Notes: generated from the sequence alone by a model not told the origin. A stretch of DNA of 64,000 bases from Aporrectodea caliginosa (GCA_020284085.1 JACEVL010000019.1:2797498-2861497), one strand, 5' to 3'. Shown: positions 46,276 to 58,350, numbered from the stretch's first letter. Numbers and translations: made by a program.

Positions 46276-46829
46276 ATATAAGACAGGCTACATACACAAT
46301 TTTCGGAACATGTAAGCATGGTTGCACAACTATTTCAGTCACCGTCACGTGAGTTTCAGATACTTATTCTGACCACGTAACCATTGACAAGAAACCAATT
46401 TCTTTTCCGAAAATGCGCTAATCTCTCACCTATACGGTAATGTAAAATATAAAAATGTCCCCGAAATAGAACCCATGCACCCAGAGGGCCAGAGACAAAA
46501 GCAAAAGTGGGCGCCTGTGATCTTATATACTTATTTGCAATTATATGACTGTAGCATATACTATTTATGTGTAAGCAATTTACCTCTATTTATGGAATCG
46601 CTTTTCCTCGTTTATGATATAAATCTGAAAACTGGGTTTATTGGAAAACGATGAAACTGTCGGCGCAGCCCGACTTTTAACGGCCGAACATTGTTTATGG
46701 TGTCGCAATATTGTGCGGAAACTCTTAATTGTTTCAACGCTTATAGGATGAGAAAGAAGAACTACGCAGTTTACGCCACAATATGTTGCACGCAAAAAGA
46801 TGGACTGATAGGTCACCCAATCGAAACGC
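46276..46829. other. Spacer
   Basis: About 550 bases with no recognisable gene or repeat. Confidence 0.5.
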
Positions 46830-47300
46830 AGGAAATTGGGTCAAGGAGACCTCAGGTGCATGCTGGTCTTAAAATAGGACATTGGCACTATGGCAACCAA
46901 TTGTTAATCCAGTGCATTCTGGTACTTAAGTAAAACAATAATTAAGCCGACGTAGCTCGTAGGCCTACCTCAGAAACCATAGCAACTAATTGTTAACCTG
47001 ACGTGGTTTGGTCCAAAATAGATTGGTAACTATGGTAACCAACTTTGACCCCGACGTATGCTGATCCAAATTAGCATTGAAACCATAGCAACCAATTGCT
47101 GACTTGATGCATATTGTTACCAAATGGATTGGAATCCATGGAAATTCAATTTAAAACCCAGTAGCATTGGTCCAAAAATAGAGTTTGAACCACATTGCAG
47201 CAATTAAATTACAAACCCATGCCTGCTGGTCCCAATTTAGATTGAGGGCAATTGTAAAAACCGTTTTATTTTGAAGTAAACAATCAGGGAATGGTACCTT
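46830..47300 (+). repeat. Degenerate ~63-bp tandem repeat
   Basis: Seven or so diverged units of the type GnTGGTCCAAAATAGATTGG, CTATGGCAACCAATTG and TTAACCnGACG (for example 46861, 46924, 46990, 47050 and 47150). Confidence 0.65.
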
Positions 47301-47697
47301 TGCATGCCCAGCAATCACTTCACGGATGACTAGGTGAACTAGTTTTGGAAACTATGGCAACTAATTGTTGCACCTAAAGGCCACCAATCAGGGAATGGTA
47401 CTATACGTAAGCCAAATAATCACTAAAATTCGATTGGCTGACCCAATTTCGCTATTGCCTGACTGCTCAGTTTTCTCCAATCTCAGTGAACTTTGTTGTG
47501 CTACGTGGAGAACAATGTTCGGCTTACAACAATGCACATGTCAACGACTCCGAGTAGCGAACAAAGGAAATGACGTGTACACTTCCGGTTTTTGCAACTC
47601 AATGCGCAACTGTAACTTCCGCTAGGGTGTACTTCACGTATGGTATTCGATTTATATGTATTTCGCAATGCAATTTCCGCATCCCGTTAGTTGGTGA
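47301..47697. other. Spacer
   Basis: Contains partial echoes of the 63-bp unit (AACTATGGCAACTAATTGTT at 47349). Otherwise unrecognised. Confidence 0.5.
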
Positions 47698-47945
47698 GAG
47701 GAGTAAGCCGTAGTCTAGTGGATAGCGTGCTGAACTGCCAACCGAGAGGTCGGGGTTTGAAACCCTGCCAGGGCAGAAATTTAGTTAAACGTTTCTGCTC
47801 CGTATGCACCCCTAGCGAATTCAGTTATAATGAGTACACTGACTGTACAGCGTCAGTGGGAAGATGAGACGGCGAGGAAGAGGACTGACTGGCCAACCGC
47901 ATATGCCGAGACTAAGAAATACGAAGTCGCTTACAGTTCAAGCCC
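47698..47945 (+). repeat. tRNA-derived SINE (family S3), full head
   Basis: A-box-like TAGTCTAGTGGATAGCG and B-box GGGGTTTGAAACCC are spaced as in a Pol III promoter. The body begins ATGAGTACACTGACTGTACA and contains a conserved frame (MSTLT...RQWE..TAR.RT...YAE). It is followed by a (TCA)n tail. Other copies: 49005-49270 (+) and 55850-56095 (-). Confidence 0.85.
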
Positions 47946-47969
47946 TCGGACTGGATTACGGGACTGCTA

Positions 47970-48190
<221 letters not shown>

Positions 48191-48479
48191 CCTCTTGGCT
48201 AGTGTACCGGTGAGAACATAATTTCCGTTTTAAGTGAGAATGGCTTTGCAAATCTAGGTTAATCAACTGACAATTGTGTTGCAGATCCGGAACAAAACAG
48301 ACATTTGCCTTCAACTGTGCAGAGGTCGAATCTTGGCTTGTTCCATTGGAACGTTAAGTTCCTTGACATTTCTATCATTTCCTTTCCCACGAGACAACTA
48401 GAATTGTGGAAGTCGTTTTCCGCAGGCAATCCGTAATTCCGAAATTTCTTGCATTTCCGATTAGAGCACGAGACTGTAC

Positions 48480-48851
48480 TTGTTCCTGTCAGTAGGACAA
48501 ATAGCTTCCGTCACTCATCAATCTCCAGGGAAACAGGAATGCTGGAATAATCGGAAAACTTATATAGGCCTACCACGTGGAAATGGATTGTGGGAATTTT
48601 CCTGTTTCCATTCATATACCGTGCCCCAGCTGTATAATATAAACGTGACCCCGCATGTTCTTGCGAGTAAAGCAAACACTTCACTTTTCAAAGTCGTTCT
48701 CTTAAATGAGAATCATTCACTCAGATGCCTTTTCCCAAACCAACATTTCACGCCCTATTTTCTTAGGATCAGACCACATAACTTTAACCTTCCTGACTCA
48801 CGAAATTTTAAGTTTATATCTCGTATGTTATTCCTGAACTCTTACTAAGCT
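48480..48851 (+). pseudogene. Possible LINE ORF2 C-terminus
   Basis: An open frame of ~120 codons ending LRIRPHNFNLPDSRNFKF with ISRMLFLNSY. The R-x-H-N-F-x-L-P ... N-F-I-x-R-M-L-(F/Y) pattern resembles the last residues of Jockey-like ORF2 proteins. The preceding part shows no clear motif, and there is no tail. The call is weak; it could be a chance frame. Confidence 0.4.
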
Positions 48852-49004
48852 ATTTTTCATACTATAGTATCCAGATTTTTTTCTATGTACACCTACAGCG
48901 TTATGTCTGTTGTTAACACAGTAAACGAATATATAAATGTACAATACCAAAGGAACAGCAGTGTATCTTATAATACTTAACCATTTGTTCGAGATATCAG
49001 CTAT

Positions 49005-49270
49005 ATCTGCGCTGCCTAGACAACTCAGCTATAATGAGTACACTGACCGTACACTGTCAGTGGGAAGTTGAGACGGCAAGGGAGAGGACTGGCCACCCGC
49101 GTTCATATGCCGAGGCTAAGAAATTGAAGTCGCTAACACTACATACACATGGCTGCCTCAGTGTTAGCTTAAGGGAATTATTTTCTTCTCTTCTAAGCCA
49201 CACTAAATGTCTCGTATCGCTAACCATTACTGCGATCTCCCTGAACAAGACTTATAAAGCTATAAATAAG
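49005..49270 (+). repeat. SINE family S3 body (head missing)
   Basis: Begins near the conserved ATGAGTACACTGACCGTACA and shares the body with 47830-47945 and the complement of 55970-55860, including GGCTGCCTC and TTAGCTTAAGGGAA. Confidence 0.78.
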
Positions 49271-49740
49271 AGTCTGCAATATATTTAATAATCTAAATCT
49301 AAAAAATCGCCTGACGCCATAGTGGGGTCACGTGATTCAGTCACGTGATTCAGTCAGCCCTCGGCGTTGCAATTTGCAGACGATTCGTTCTTCCGCCCGG
49401 TCATGCGCACTCAGACCGATTACTCAATATCTCCGGTTCTAAGGAGTTCTAACATCCACACTTCCGGACGTCTCACTGCGCATGCGTTAATCAAAATAAT
49501 TGATCACGTGGGTTGTGAAGGAGCTTGCCACTTGCATTTCCGGTTGCGAGAGTGCGCATGCGTGCAAGTGACGTTTCTGCTGTCGCCTGTTGAAATGAGG
49601 ATAAATATATTTCAGCAACGGTATTAATGGCGAATATTTAACTGGGCTTTTATCTCTTTCTACAATTACAAGCTTCTATGCAGGCTACCATTTTTACAAT
49701 CCAATTATACAGGTCTATACTGACTGTGTCTATAGAATCT
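49271..49740. other. Spacer
   Basis: Contains the direct repeat GTCACGTGATTCA (49327-49352). No gene is recognised. Confidence 0.5.
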
Positions 49741-50153
49741 ACACGTGTATGTATGTATGTGTGTAAGTATATTCATGTATACATCTGTATGCTCATGTGT
49801 GCGCACATGCATTCCTATAAGATCAAAGTATGCTCATGCATATGTATATGCATATGATATGGCGGTCTGTGTTTATGTATGTCTACACATTATTATTAAT
49901 AATAATTACGTCTATATATACATGCATACATATCAAAGTATGTATATGTTTATATAAATATATATGTTTATATATTGTCTGTGTATGCATTATATAATAC
50001 ATATTATATAATTTGCTTCTGCGTATGTCCATGTCCATTATATGTGTCTTTGTACATGTATCTAAATGTATATAATGATAAAATATATATGCATAATTAT
50101 GTCTATGACTACAGTTTGTATCTATGTATATCTACGTCTATGCGTATGACTAA

Positions 50154-50195
<42 letters not shown>

Positions 50196-50217
50196 TGTGC
50201 GTGTGTGTGTGTGTGTG
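49741..50217. repeat. (ATGT)n/(TATA)n DNA and (TG)n
   Basis: TATG/TATA-rich low-complexity DNA to about 50150, then (TG)n at 50155-50217. Confidence 0.9.
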
Positions 50218-50334
50218 GAGCTTAAGAAGCAATATCGTCGGCTGAATGGTCAGTGATTTCAACATCTCAGCCTCATTACTTAGTTGGATGAGGATCGCAT
50301 TCAGATGCGATGGAAATGACGCTATAGGATGGAG

Positions 50335-50850
50335 GAAAACGGGGAGGAGGAGGAAGAGGAGGAGGGGAGAAGATGAAGGAGGAGGAGGAGATGGAGATGG
50401 AGGAGGGAGGAGATGGAGGAGGGGAGGAGGAGGAGGTGGAGGAGGGTAGGAGGAGGTGGAGGAGGAAGAGGAGGAGGGGAGGAGGAAGAGGAGAAGGAGG
50501 AGGAGAAGGAGGAGGAGGAGATGGAGGAGGAGGTGAAGGAGGAGGGAAATCTAGGAGGATCAAGAGGAAGTGAAAGAGGATAGGAAGAGGAGGAGAAAGA
50601 GAAGGAGTGAGGATCAAGAGGAAGCGAAGGATTGAATAAAGAAGAGGTGGAGAAGAGGAGTAGGGTAGGAGGGAGGAAGAGGAGAGAAGGTGGAAGTGGA
50701 GGAGGACGCGGGGGAAGGAGGAGGAGAAGGAGGAGAAGCTTGGAAGGGACGTAGGCGGAAGAGGAGATCATAAATAGGAGGAGCCGAAGGAAGAAGAGAA
50801 TGAGGAAAAATAAGGAGAAGGAAGACGAGTAGGAGGAGGAGAATGAAGGA
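50335..50850 (+). repeat. Polypurine (GGA)n tract
   Basis: About 515 bases, almost all G and A on the plus strand, in GGAGGA, GAAGAG and GGAGAT units. Confidence 0.95.
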
Positions 50851-51084
50851 CAGAGCATTGGACGAATAAATAGCAGCGCCTGCGTCAGTTGGTCACCGTG
50901 GCAACGATTGTCCAAAGTCCTGCGGGACTGATATCTGTCGTCTCCATGACAACCGGTCGCTGTTGATTGACAGGCCACGACCGACGCGCGTAGTGATACA
51001 CGGATCCTTGATTCAGTGATGAGGACAGGATGAACGATAACATAACGGAGTGGTCTTAGTAGAGCGGGTTGGTGAAAAATTGTT

Positions 51085-51721
51085 CACTTAATGACAGAAG
51101 CATGAAATTTGGTACATGGTAGCAACATACCATGAGGAAAATTTTTGGCTATAGGGCCATCGCAGATTTGCTCCCTGGCCCCAATGGCAGCCATTTTTCA
51201 AAATGGCCGACCGAAGTTGAGATTTTCCAATATCTCAGCTTCTAGTTCACTTAGAATCGTAATCCTGGTGTCTAAACATACATACTTATGGGCAAGGATT
51301 CCAATAAAACCAATTGCAAACACTTATCTACACGAAATTGGCAGCCATTTTCCAAAATGGCCGACCAAAAGAGATTTTTCAATATCTCAACTTCTAGTTC
51401 ACTTAGAATCGTGATCCTGGTGTCTAAGCATACATACTTATGGGCAAGGATTCCAATAAAACCAATTGCAAACACTTATCTACACGAAATTGGCAGCCAT
51501 TTTCCAAAATGGCCGACCAAAAGAGATTTTTCAATATCTCAACTTCTAGTTCACTTAGAATCGTGATCCTGGTGTCTAAACATACATACTTGGGGCAAGA
51601 ATTCTAATAGAACTAATTGCAAACACTTATCTACACGAAATTGCCAGCCATTTTCCAAAATGGCCGACCAAAAGAGATTTTTTCCAATAACTCATCTTCT
51701 AATTCACTTAGAATAACGATC

Positions 51722-51761
<40 letters not shown>

Positions 51762-51770
51762 GGTGTCTAA
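51085..51770 (+). repeat. Left tandem array, 152-bp unit
   Basis: GGCAGCCATTTT(C/T)CAAAATGG at about 51186, 51340, 51492 and 51643 (periods 154, 152 and 151). Each unit also has ACTTCTAGTTCACTTAGAAT and CTTATGGGCAAGGATTCCAA. The last unit is interrupted by (TTA)n at 51722-51760. Confidence 0.92.
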
Positions 51771-52068
51771 ACTGTCATATTTAGGGGCAAGGATTCAAAT
51801 AGTACTAATTGCAAGCACTTGTACCCCCCCTTTTGAAAACTCAGCTGTCATAAGCACAGTATATTCCTAGCTATGCCAATTTATTTCACCATAATACTTA
51901 TGAAACTTCGTAGTGTGTTCAAATTCAGGTGGAAATAACACAAATGATGGTATATCAGCAATTCAGCATGCTATTAATGTTCTGATAAATGTATATTGAA
52001 CAATATTACAGTTAGTCCACATTTTAGAAACCAGTTTCCAGAGAAAGTACTGCCCAAGATCATCCAAG

Positions 52069-54370
52069 TCATTCACGGTCACATAGGCCTCTACACAGAC
52101 AGAGACCAGTACACTGTAGTGCAGCTTTCACACATTTGCACTGTCCCTTGCAGCCCTTCTCGCAGCCACATCTGAGCAGTTCACGACAGGCATGAGAAGC
52201 TTCAGGGAGCGTTGTCCACTTCACTTCCCAGCCTCCTTCGATCGTTTGCAGCCACCCCCATTCGCCAGGACAAGGTAGCTTGGGAACAGCCACGAACATC
52301 TGTGCCCAGACATGACCTGCCTGGTAGGCAGCTCTCTTTGTGTGTTCCACAAGTGCAGCTTGAGTTGGTGGAAGGCCATCCATTGGTCTGCCTTTCTGTG
52401 AGAACAGCTGCTTCCGTGCCTCATTCACTTTCTCCTCACTGCTCGCACGGTCATACAGAAGAACTACAAAGCGCTCCAGTACATCGAGCTGACCCTCAAC
52501 AGAGCTGGGAGTTGATGCTAAGGTACAGAAGGCTGAGGTTACGTCGTTGAATGTCTTCCAAATGTCCCACACAGTCCTTTTTCCGCGACCAGCAAAGGAT
52601 GATACTGTGTCACATCCGCTAAATGCGTGTAGGAAGGGCAAAGCCACACATTTCTCTGGACCGAGAGCACGTGCCATCTCATGGGTTGGTAGGTACCTGA
52701 AGCTTTTTCCGGAGGCAAAACCAACCCACAGTTCATCAATGCTGAGCTGCTGAACTGCTGCTATGGCTAACACCAACACGTCAGAATCAACAGTGCGGAT
52801 CATTACTTTACGATAGCCGTGTTTGGCAGCATCTGAGACGTGCAGGAAAATCCTTGTATCGGCTTCCTCCTGAGTACAAGGAGCAAGTCCAGTTGTGTCC
52901 CTTGGCTGAGTACAGAGCACGTCCTTGTGGTATGTGGCGATGATCTGTCTTTCTGTGTCTGTTTTAAGTTTCGCTATTTGCTGGCTCAAAAAACAAAACA
53001 ACTCTGACTTGTTTTCGTCGTTTCTTAGAAATTCCTGCCAGTTTCTAGGTAGGGCATTGGAAGATTCCACTCGCCTTCGGCTTCCCTTACCCCTCACACT
53101 GCGTGTGTATGTCTTCAAGCTGCCATGCACATATTCATCCCATACCACATCGACCCTGTGAACATGCTCTAGCTGTCTTGTGATGTATGGCAAGAAGATA
53201 TGGGAGGCATAACCAGGGCACGAGCTGTGACAACGAATCTATGTAGAGCTCGAAATCACCCTTTCTCAGTGATCGCACAAAAATCATCACCTGAAGTTCC
53301 AGTTGTAGAATAGTGAACCAGAAGTTAAACTGTGGGCTGACTTTGGCCCTATCATCACACCAGGCTTCGAGGTTCTTCAGACTTTCCGCATCTACATGGT
53401 TGCTGCTGTACTCAGTGTAGGCTTTGTGGAGTAGGATATGCAGGCTTGACGCGGTAACCTGATGACCTTCCTTATAAGCCTGCAAGTCAGGGAAATGTGC
53501 AAGGATCCTGTTTTTCAAGTGAGTTGAGTTTACACGGCCACTTAAGCATGTCCCCAATTGCTCGACTCTGGAAGAGTACATGTTAACCAGATCGGCCAGT
53601 TTGAATATTGGCACATGTTCATTGTCTGCTCGGGCATCTTCGATATATGCAACCAGCTCAGCAAGAGCAAGAGCTATGCCCTGATTAATGGCACTGCTGT
53701 CTTCTTGTTCATCAGATCCTTTGCTCTGTCTGGTTCTATTGTACAGGGACCAAAGGCACTGGATATGGTACTTGGCCTCCAGTGCAATGAGATCGCCTGT
53801 GCTAAGTTTAGCCAGCAGATGTTGGTCTTGTAATTGCAGGGCACATTCTCTAACACGGGCGTCAAGACCAAACGTTGAGGCATGGTGAAATGATTCTGCA
53901 TCTCTTGCACGTTCCCCGCAGAAGAAGCACTGTTCTTTCTCATCAGAACTTGTGACTGAACTATTACGAGAGTACTTCTTATGCATGGGAGCATCAGTAC
54001 TTTCCGCCGACTGTGCCTGTCGCTTTACAGCTCGTTCAAGTTTTGTTTTGTTATACAGCAGTCGACAGCTCTCATGCCATTTGGCCTTATTGGCTATCAG
54101 GATTTCTTCGAGGTCTGGACCTTCCGTCAGCCGGGAAACAATACTTGATGGCAAGCAATTTATCTTCTTGAAGGCCAGCAATTTGTTTGCAAGAGTCTTG
54201 TACCCACCTCCATCGGTGCTGCGTCTGGAACTTGCTGGAGATTTAAGGACTTCACCAGTCAGTTCTTGACAAAGCATACATTTATCCCAGTCTGTGTGAC
54301 TTTCCGCAAATGCATCTGCAGCTGATGTACTAGGCTGCCGTGGATTCGCTATTTTGTGAACTTTGGACAT
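52069..54370 (-). pseudogene. Transposon-borne XPG/PIN-nuclease-like and Cys-rich protein, internally deleted
   Basis: Start codon at 54370 (MSKVHKIANP). The first part (to about 53200) has a zinc-binding N-terminus (CMLCQELTG ... WHESCRLLYN), then CFFCGERARDAESFHHAST and KYHIQCLWSLYNRTR, and runs to DFELYIDSLSQLVPW. The second part, in another frame from about 53210 to the stop at 52069, has FLPYITRQLEHVHRVDVVWDEY, GSRRRVESS, then the nuclease-like region EEADTRIFLHVSDAAKHGYR and IRTVDSDVLVLAIA, HAFSGCDTVSSFAGRGK, and the Cys-rich end LLRCGCEKGCKGQCKC. In relatives I know, several hundred residues lie between the 'LVPW' and 'LPYIT' segments; here they are adjacent, and the frames differ. Family members fill many invertebrate genomes as uncharacterised proteins. 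Confidence 0.8.
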
Positions 54371-54668
54371 TATTAAACTAATTATTAAAAGATCATGACC
54401 TATGCACATATAATTTCCAAATTTCATACAGGTTTGGCTCCGTGTCCCGGTCAGCGTTTCAGGATCCTCCGTTCTTCTGACCACCGTCGGTAACTGCCAA
54501 ACTTCGACTGCCGGCTCCCGCAGCCCCATCAGATATCATCATCATCCTCTGCGACCTAATTCACCCGTGAGGTCGTTCATGTCGTGGGAAAAGTAAGACG
54601 ATACCAGTACCTCTCCACATCAGACGATAGTCGGAGGGTACTCCGCCGTTGAGGGATCGTAGGTTGCG

Positions 54669-54722
<54 letters not shown>
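54669..54722. repeat. (TA)n microsatellite
   Basis: Pure TA run inside the transposon, upstream of its gene. Confidence 0.97.
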
Positions 54723-54725
<3 letters not shown>

Positions 54726-54859
54726 ATTAATCACTTCTATATAAAATAAGCACGCTAACAATATATGCATATAACTTCAAACTACAGACCTCTACAGAAC
54801 TTAGCCCACTGTCACTGAGATATGCTCAAGCCTACAACATCTTGCTGCCACCACCAGCA

Positions 54860-55680
54860 CTTATAGTTGACTCGTCGTGAGCCTATCACAGTTGGTATTT
54901 GAAACTAGGGATCGCCACGGTCCCCAAACGCGACGTCCATGGCTGCCAATCTTGTGTAGATAAGAGTTTGCAATTAGTTCTGTTGGAATCCTTGCCCATA
55001 AATATGTATACTTAGACATCAAGATCACGATTCTAAGTGAACTAGAAGTTGAGATATTGAAAAATCTCTTTTGGTCGGCCATTTTGGAAAATGGCTGCCA
55101 ATCTCGTATAGATAAGTGTTTGTAATTAGTTCTGTTGGAATCCTTGTCCATAAATATGTATACTTAGACATCAAGATCACGATTCTAAGTGAACTAGAAG
55201 TTGAGATATTGAAAAATCTCTTTTGGTCGGCCATTTTGGAAAATGGCTGCCAATTTCGTGTAGATAAGTGTTTGCAATTGGTTTTATTGGAATCCTTGCC
55301 CATAAGTATGTATGTTTAGACACCAGGATCACGATTCTAAGTGAACTAGAAGTTGAGATATTGAAAAATCTCTTTTGGTCGGCCATTTTGGAAAATGGCT
55401 GCCAATTTCGTGTAGATAAGTGTTTGCAATTGGTTTTATTGGAATCCTTGCCCATAAGTATGTATGTTTAGACACCAGGATTACGATTCTAAGTGAACTA
55501 GAAGCTGAGATATTGAAAAACCTCAACTTCGGTCGGCCATTTTGAAAAATGGCTGCCATTGGGGCCAGGGAGCAAATCTGCGATGGCCCTATAGCCAAAA
55601 AATTTTCTCATGGTATGTTGCTACCATGTACCAAATTTCATGCTTCTGTCATTAAGTGAACAATTCTGCCATATTTTGCA
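54860..55680 (-). repeat. Right tandem array, 152-bp unit
   Basis: Complement of the left array. The word ATGGCTGCCA recurs at about 54940, 55094, 55245, 55397 and 55548. The outermost unit has the same variants as the outermost left unit (ATTGGGGCCAGGGAGCAAAT in both). The two inner units on each side are nearly identical to one another. Confidence 0.92.
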
Positions 55681-55734
55681 CCAGGCCGCCCCACTATCTG
55701 GCACCGTCTGCCGACATGTCATACTGATAGGCGT

Positions 55735-55737
<3 letters not shown>

Positions 55738-55780
<43 letters not shown>
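55738..55780. repeat. (TA)n microsatellite
   Basis: Pure TA run just outside the transposon. Confidence 0.97.
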
Positions 55781-55849
55781 ACAAACATCGTATTTATGGA
55801 TGAATATACACATAGAAGAAGGGAAGAGCAGTTCCTTGAGCTAGCCAGA

Positions 55850-56095
55850 GAGGCAGCCAGCGTATGAAGTGTTTGCAACTTCATTTTCTTAGCCTCGGCA
55901 TATGAGGGCGGGTGGCCAAATCTCTCCCTTGCCGACTCATCTTCCCACCGACAGTGTGAGGTCAGTGTACTCATTAATGTTGAGTTGGCTAGGGGTGCAG
56001 GTGGAGCAGAAATGTCGAACCAGATTTCTGCTCTGGCGGGGATTTGAACCCCGACCGCTTGATTGACAGTCCAACATGCACATGATTCTATCTTT
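55850..56095 (-). repeat. SINE family S3, minus strand
   Basis: On the minus strand: B-box-like GGGGTTCAAATCCCC, GCAGAAATCTGG, ATGAGTACACTGACCTCACA and the conserved frame MSTLTSHCRWEDESARERF. The A-box region is diverged. Confidence 0.8.
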
Positions 56096-56159
56096 TATAA
56101 TATTATGCATATAATTATGCCCATCTATACATGCATGTGTGTGTATAAATGTATAATAT

Positions 56160-57440
56160 GTATGTATATATGTATACATATACAGAAATTATTGCTAATT
56201 TATTATTATTATTTTTATTATTATTAATGTTGTTGTTCCTTTATTCTTGTTATGCTATTATGCATTTATTATGTGTTGCTGCCTAATAATTACCAACCAT
56301 CAGCAAAAAGAAACCCTGCCACCCAATAAGATATCCTGTCTGATATTTATATAGAATTGGTTGACCACATTTTAAAGGTGTTTAAAGAGAGCGTTTAACG
56401 TAATGGGTGATTGTGATTTATTGATTTTAACGAAGTCTCCGTAACGAGGACGATATGCGTTGCTCAGGAAGATCAACATTCCAAAATTAATAAACATATT
56501 ATTATTAATCCAATATTTAACGACATCCTATAGCTACAAAGGCTGTTGACGTCTTTAAAGTTGTTGATGTATTTCCGTTCATTTTCTTGTAATGTTCTCA
56601 CAAATGTTCTTTCTCCTTTCTCGTCTTTGATTCCGTTTCTGATAAGATGCTGACGTATTTAAAGTTTCTGACGATTTAAGTTCATTTTCATATAATTTCT
56701 ATCAACAGATTTTCTTTTTCTTTTCTTGGCTTTGATTCCGTTTCTGATAAGATGTAGACGTATTTAAAGTTTCTGACGGATTAAGTTCATTTCCGTATAA
56801 TGTTAATAACTGTTTTCTCCTCAATCTTATTAACAATATTAACAATATTTGATAGATACATATTATTTGATTTGATACATATTAAAGTATTGTATCTCCG
56901 TTATGTTTGGCCCATTGGCTCTTTTATTGTAATTCTTTTTAACATCTTTTTCCTTTTTTCCTTTTCTCCTTTTGTTTCTTTTTTTTTGGTGGCTATTTCA
57001 GCTCTTTTTTGGCTATATCAGCTCTTTTTTTGGCTATATCAGCTCTTTTTTTGGCTATTTTAGCTCTTTTCAAATATGTTTACAAAGTTATTAACAGTAC
57101 TTCTTTAAGTTTTCTAAAATAACATGTAATGCTATTTGCAAACAGAAATTCAGCACAGATGTGTAATATATATACATGTATTATATACACATTTTATTTT
57201 AACATACATCTATTTACAAGAATGCATGTTAACAATTATTTACATGACAGAATACTTAATTAAACATTTCATTAAACATTTTCCTATGAAACAATGTAAT
57301 ATCATTAGAAAATGCAATGAAATAATGAAATGACCATTAATCACACATATTTTGTGTTTATTGGTATTTTAATCATAAGGAATGTGTTCTACTATATGTT
57401 TGTAATAGATTTGATCTGATACTAATATTTATGACAATAA
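56160..57440. other. Spacer with modular repeats and a 21-bp tandem
   Basis: Modules of the TTTTAAAGGTGT family at about 56345-56400, and of the TTTAACGACATCCTAT family at 56510. A ~100-bp imperfect duplication (GATTCCGTTTCTGATAAGATG at about 56628 and 56738). A TTTTTGGCTATATCAGCTC tandem (four units, 56990-57070). No gene is recognised. Confidence 0.6.
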
Positions 57441-58205
57441 TTATAGTATTTTTCCTTTATTAATGATTTTAACAAGATTATATACTGCACTCTGCAAACA
57501 TCCCACATCAAGCAGAGATTTTAAATTAAATTCTGATTTATAACTATTACATTTATCTTTTAGAATATTTGAAATATTTTCCTTTTTACACTCCAATAGA
57601 ATATGTTCTATACTTTCCGTAACCTCACATGTATCACATAACCCATTAGGGTGCTTTTTCATTTGAAATAGTTTTTTATTAGTAATGGCAACACCAAGTC
57701 TCAATCTACTAATTTGTACTTCTTTATGCCTATATGGATCAGAAAATTTTATATTAGTAGAAACAAGTGGGCATATGGTTTTATAGAAGTTCCCTTGCTT
57801 TTCAACGTTATATTCTATTTGCCATTTATTTATTATATAGTCTTTAATAAAAGTATTCATCTCTTGTGATTCTAAGTATTTTGTGGAATTAATATTATCT
57901 AAATTGAGTGCTTCCTTTGCTAATTTATCTGCTCTTTCATTACCACTTATGTCTACATGGCTTGGAATCCATGCCATTTTTATTTGATTAGGTTCCAATC
58001 TATTCAATTGCATCATTAGTTCGTTAAATAAATTGGGTCGTGAATCAGATTTATTTTTCTTAATAGAAGTAAGTACACTTAGTGAGTCGGATAATATTAC
58101 ATATTGGCAGTTCTTATTATTCTCAGTGTTTAGTATCCATGTTACTGCTTCTTTTATTGCAGTTAACTCTGCTGCATAGATGCTGGATCCATTACATAAT
58201 GAAGA
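57441..58205 (-). pseudogene. LINE ORF2 fragment: RNase H and C-terminal domain
   Basis: An unbroken minus-strand frame from about 58205 to the stop at 57441, ~255 codons. It begins inside an RNase H domain: YAAELTAIKEAVTWIL (catalytic E), then VILSDSLSVLTSI (catalytic D of SDS) and MAWIPSHVDISGNERADKLA, with the conserved WxPxHxGxxGNxxAD pattern and last D. The C-terminal region has a zinc-knuckle-like pattern CDTCEVTESIEHILLEC, as in Jockey/I-clade elements. The reverse transcriptase and endonuclease are lost by 5' truncation at about 58205, where the modular repeat begins. The frame has no stop, so this insertion is recent compared with the other LINE remnants here. Confidence 0.88.
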
Positions 58206-58209
58206 TACC

Positions 58210-58350
58210 CTGTTTATATAGCGTCGACTAGCGATATTTTAAAGGTGTCTAAAGAGAGCGCTTTAACCAATCTGCTATTTTGTCTGATTCCTATATAGCG
58301 TCAGTTAGCTTCATTTTAAAGGTGTCTTAAGAAAATAAAAGTAAGTAAGT
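58210..58350 (+). repeat. TTTTAAAGGTGTC modules
   Basis: Two copies: TATAGCGTCGACTAGCGATA with TTTTAAAGGTGTCTAAAGAG (about 58218), and TATAGCGTCAGTTAGCTTCA with TTTTAAAGGTGTCTTAAG (about 58297). Confidence 0.75.

Larger units (their letters stand above)
51054..55699 (-). mobile_element. Academ-like DNA transposon with tandem-repeat inverted ends, 3-bp TSD TCT
   Basis: The element spans 51057-55696 (4640 bp). Imperfect ends TAGTAGAGCGGGTTGGTG (51057) and the complement of CACCAGGCCGCCCCACTA (ends 55696) match at 14 of 18 positions. TCT lies on both outer sides. Immediately inside, a shared inverted block (TTGTTCACTTAATGACAGAA onward) leads into arrays of a 152-bp unit: about four units at the left and five at the right. 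The interior carries one minus-strand gene of the XPG-nuclease/Cys-rich type (52069-54370) with a large internal deletion. I recall 3-4-bp duplications for Academ, so the assignment is plausible but not proven. Confidence 0.82.

Noticed and set aside
48480..48851. A host gene of ~120 codons
   Set aside because: Only the last ~25 residues resemble anything, and that is a LINE C-terminus; kept as a weak LINE call.
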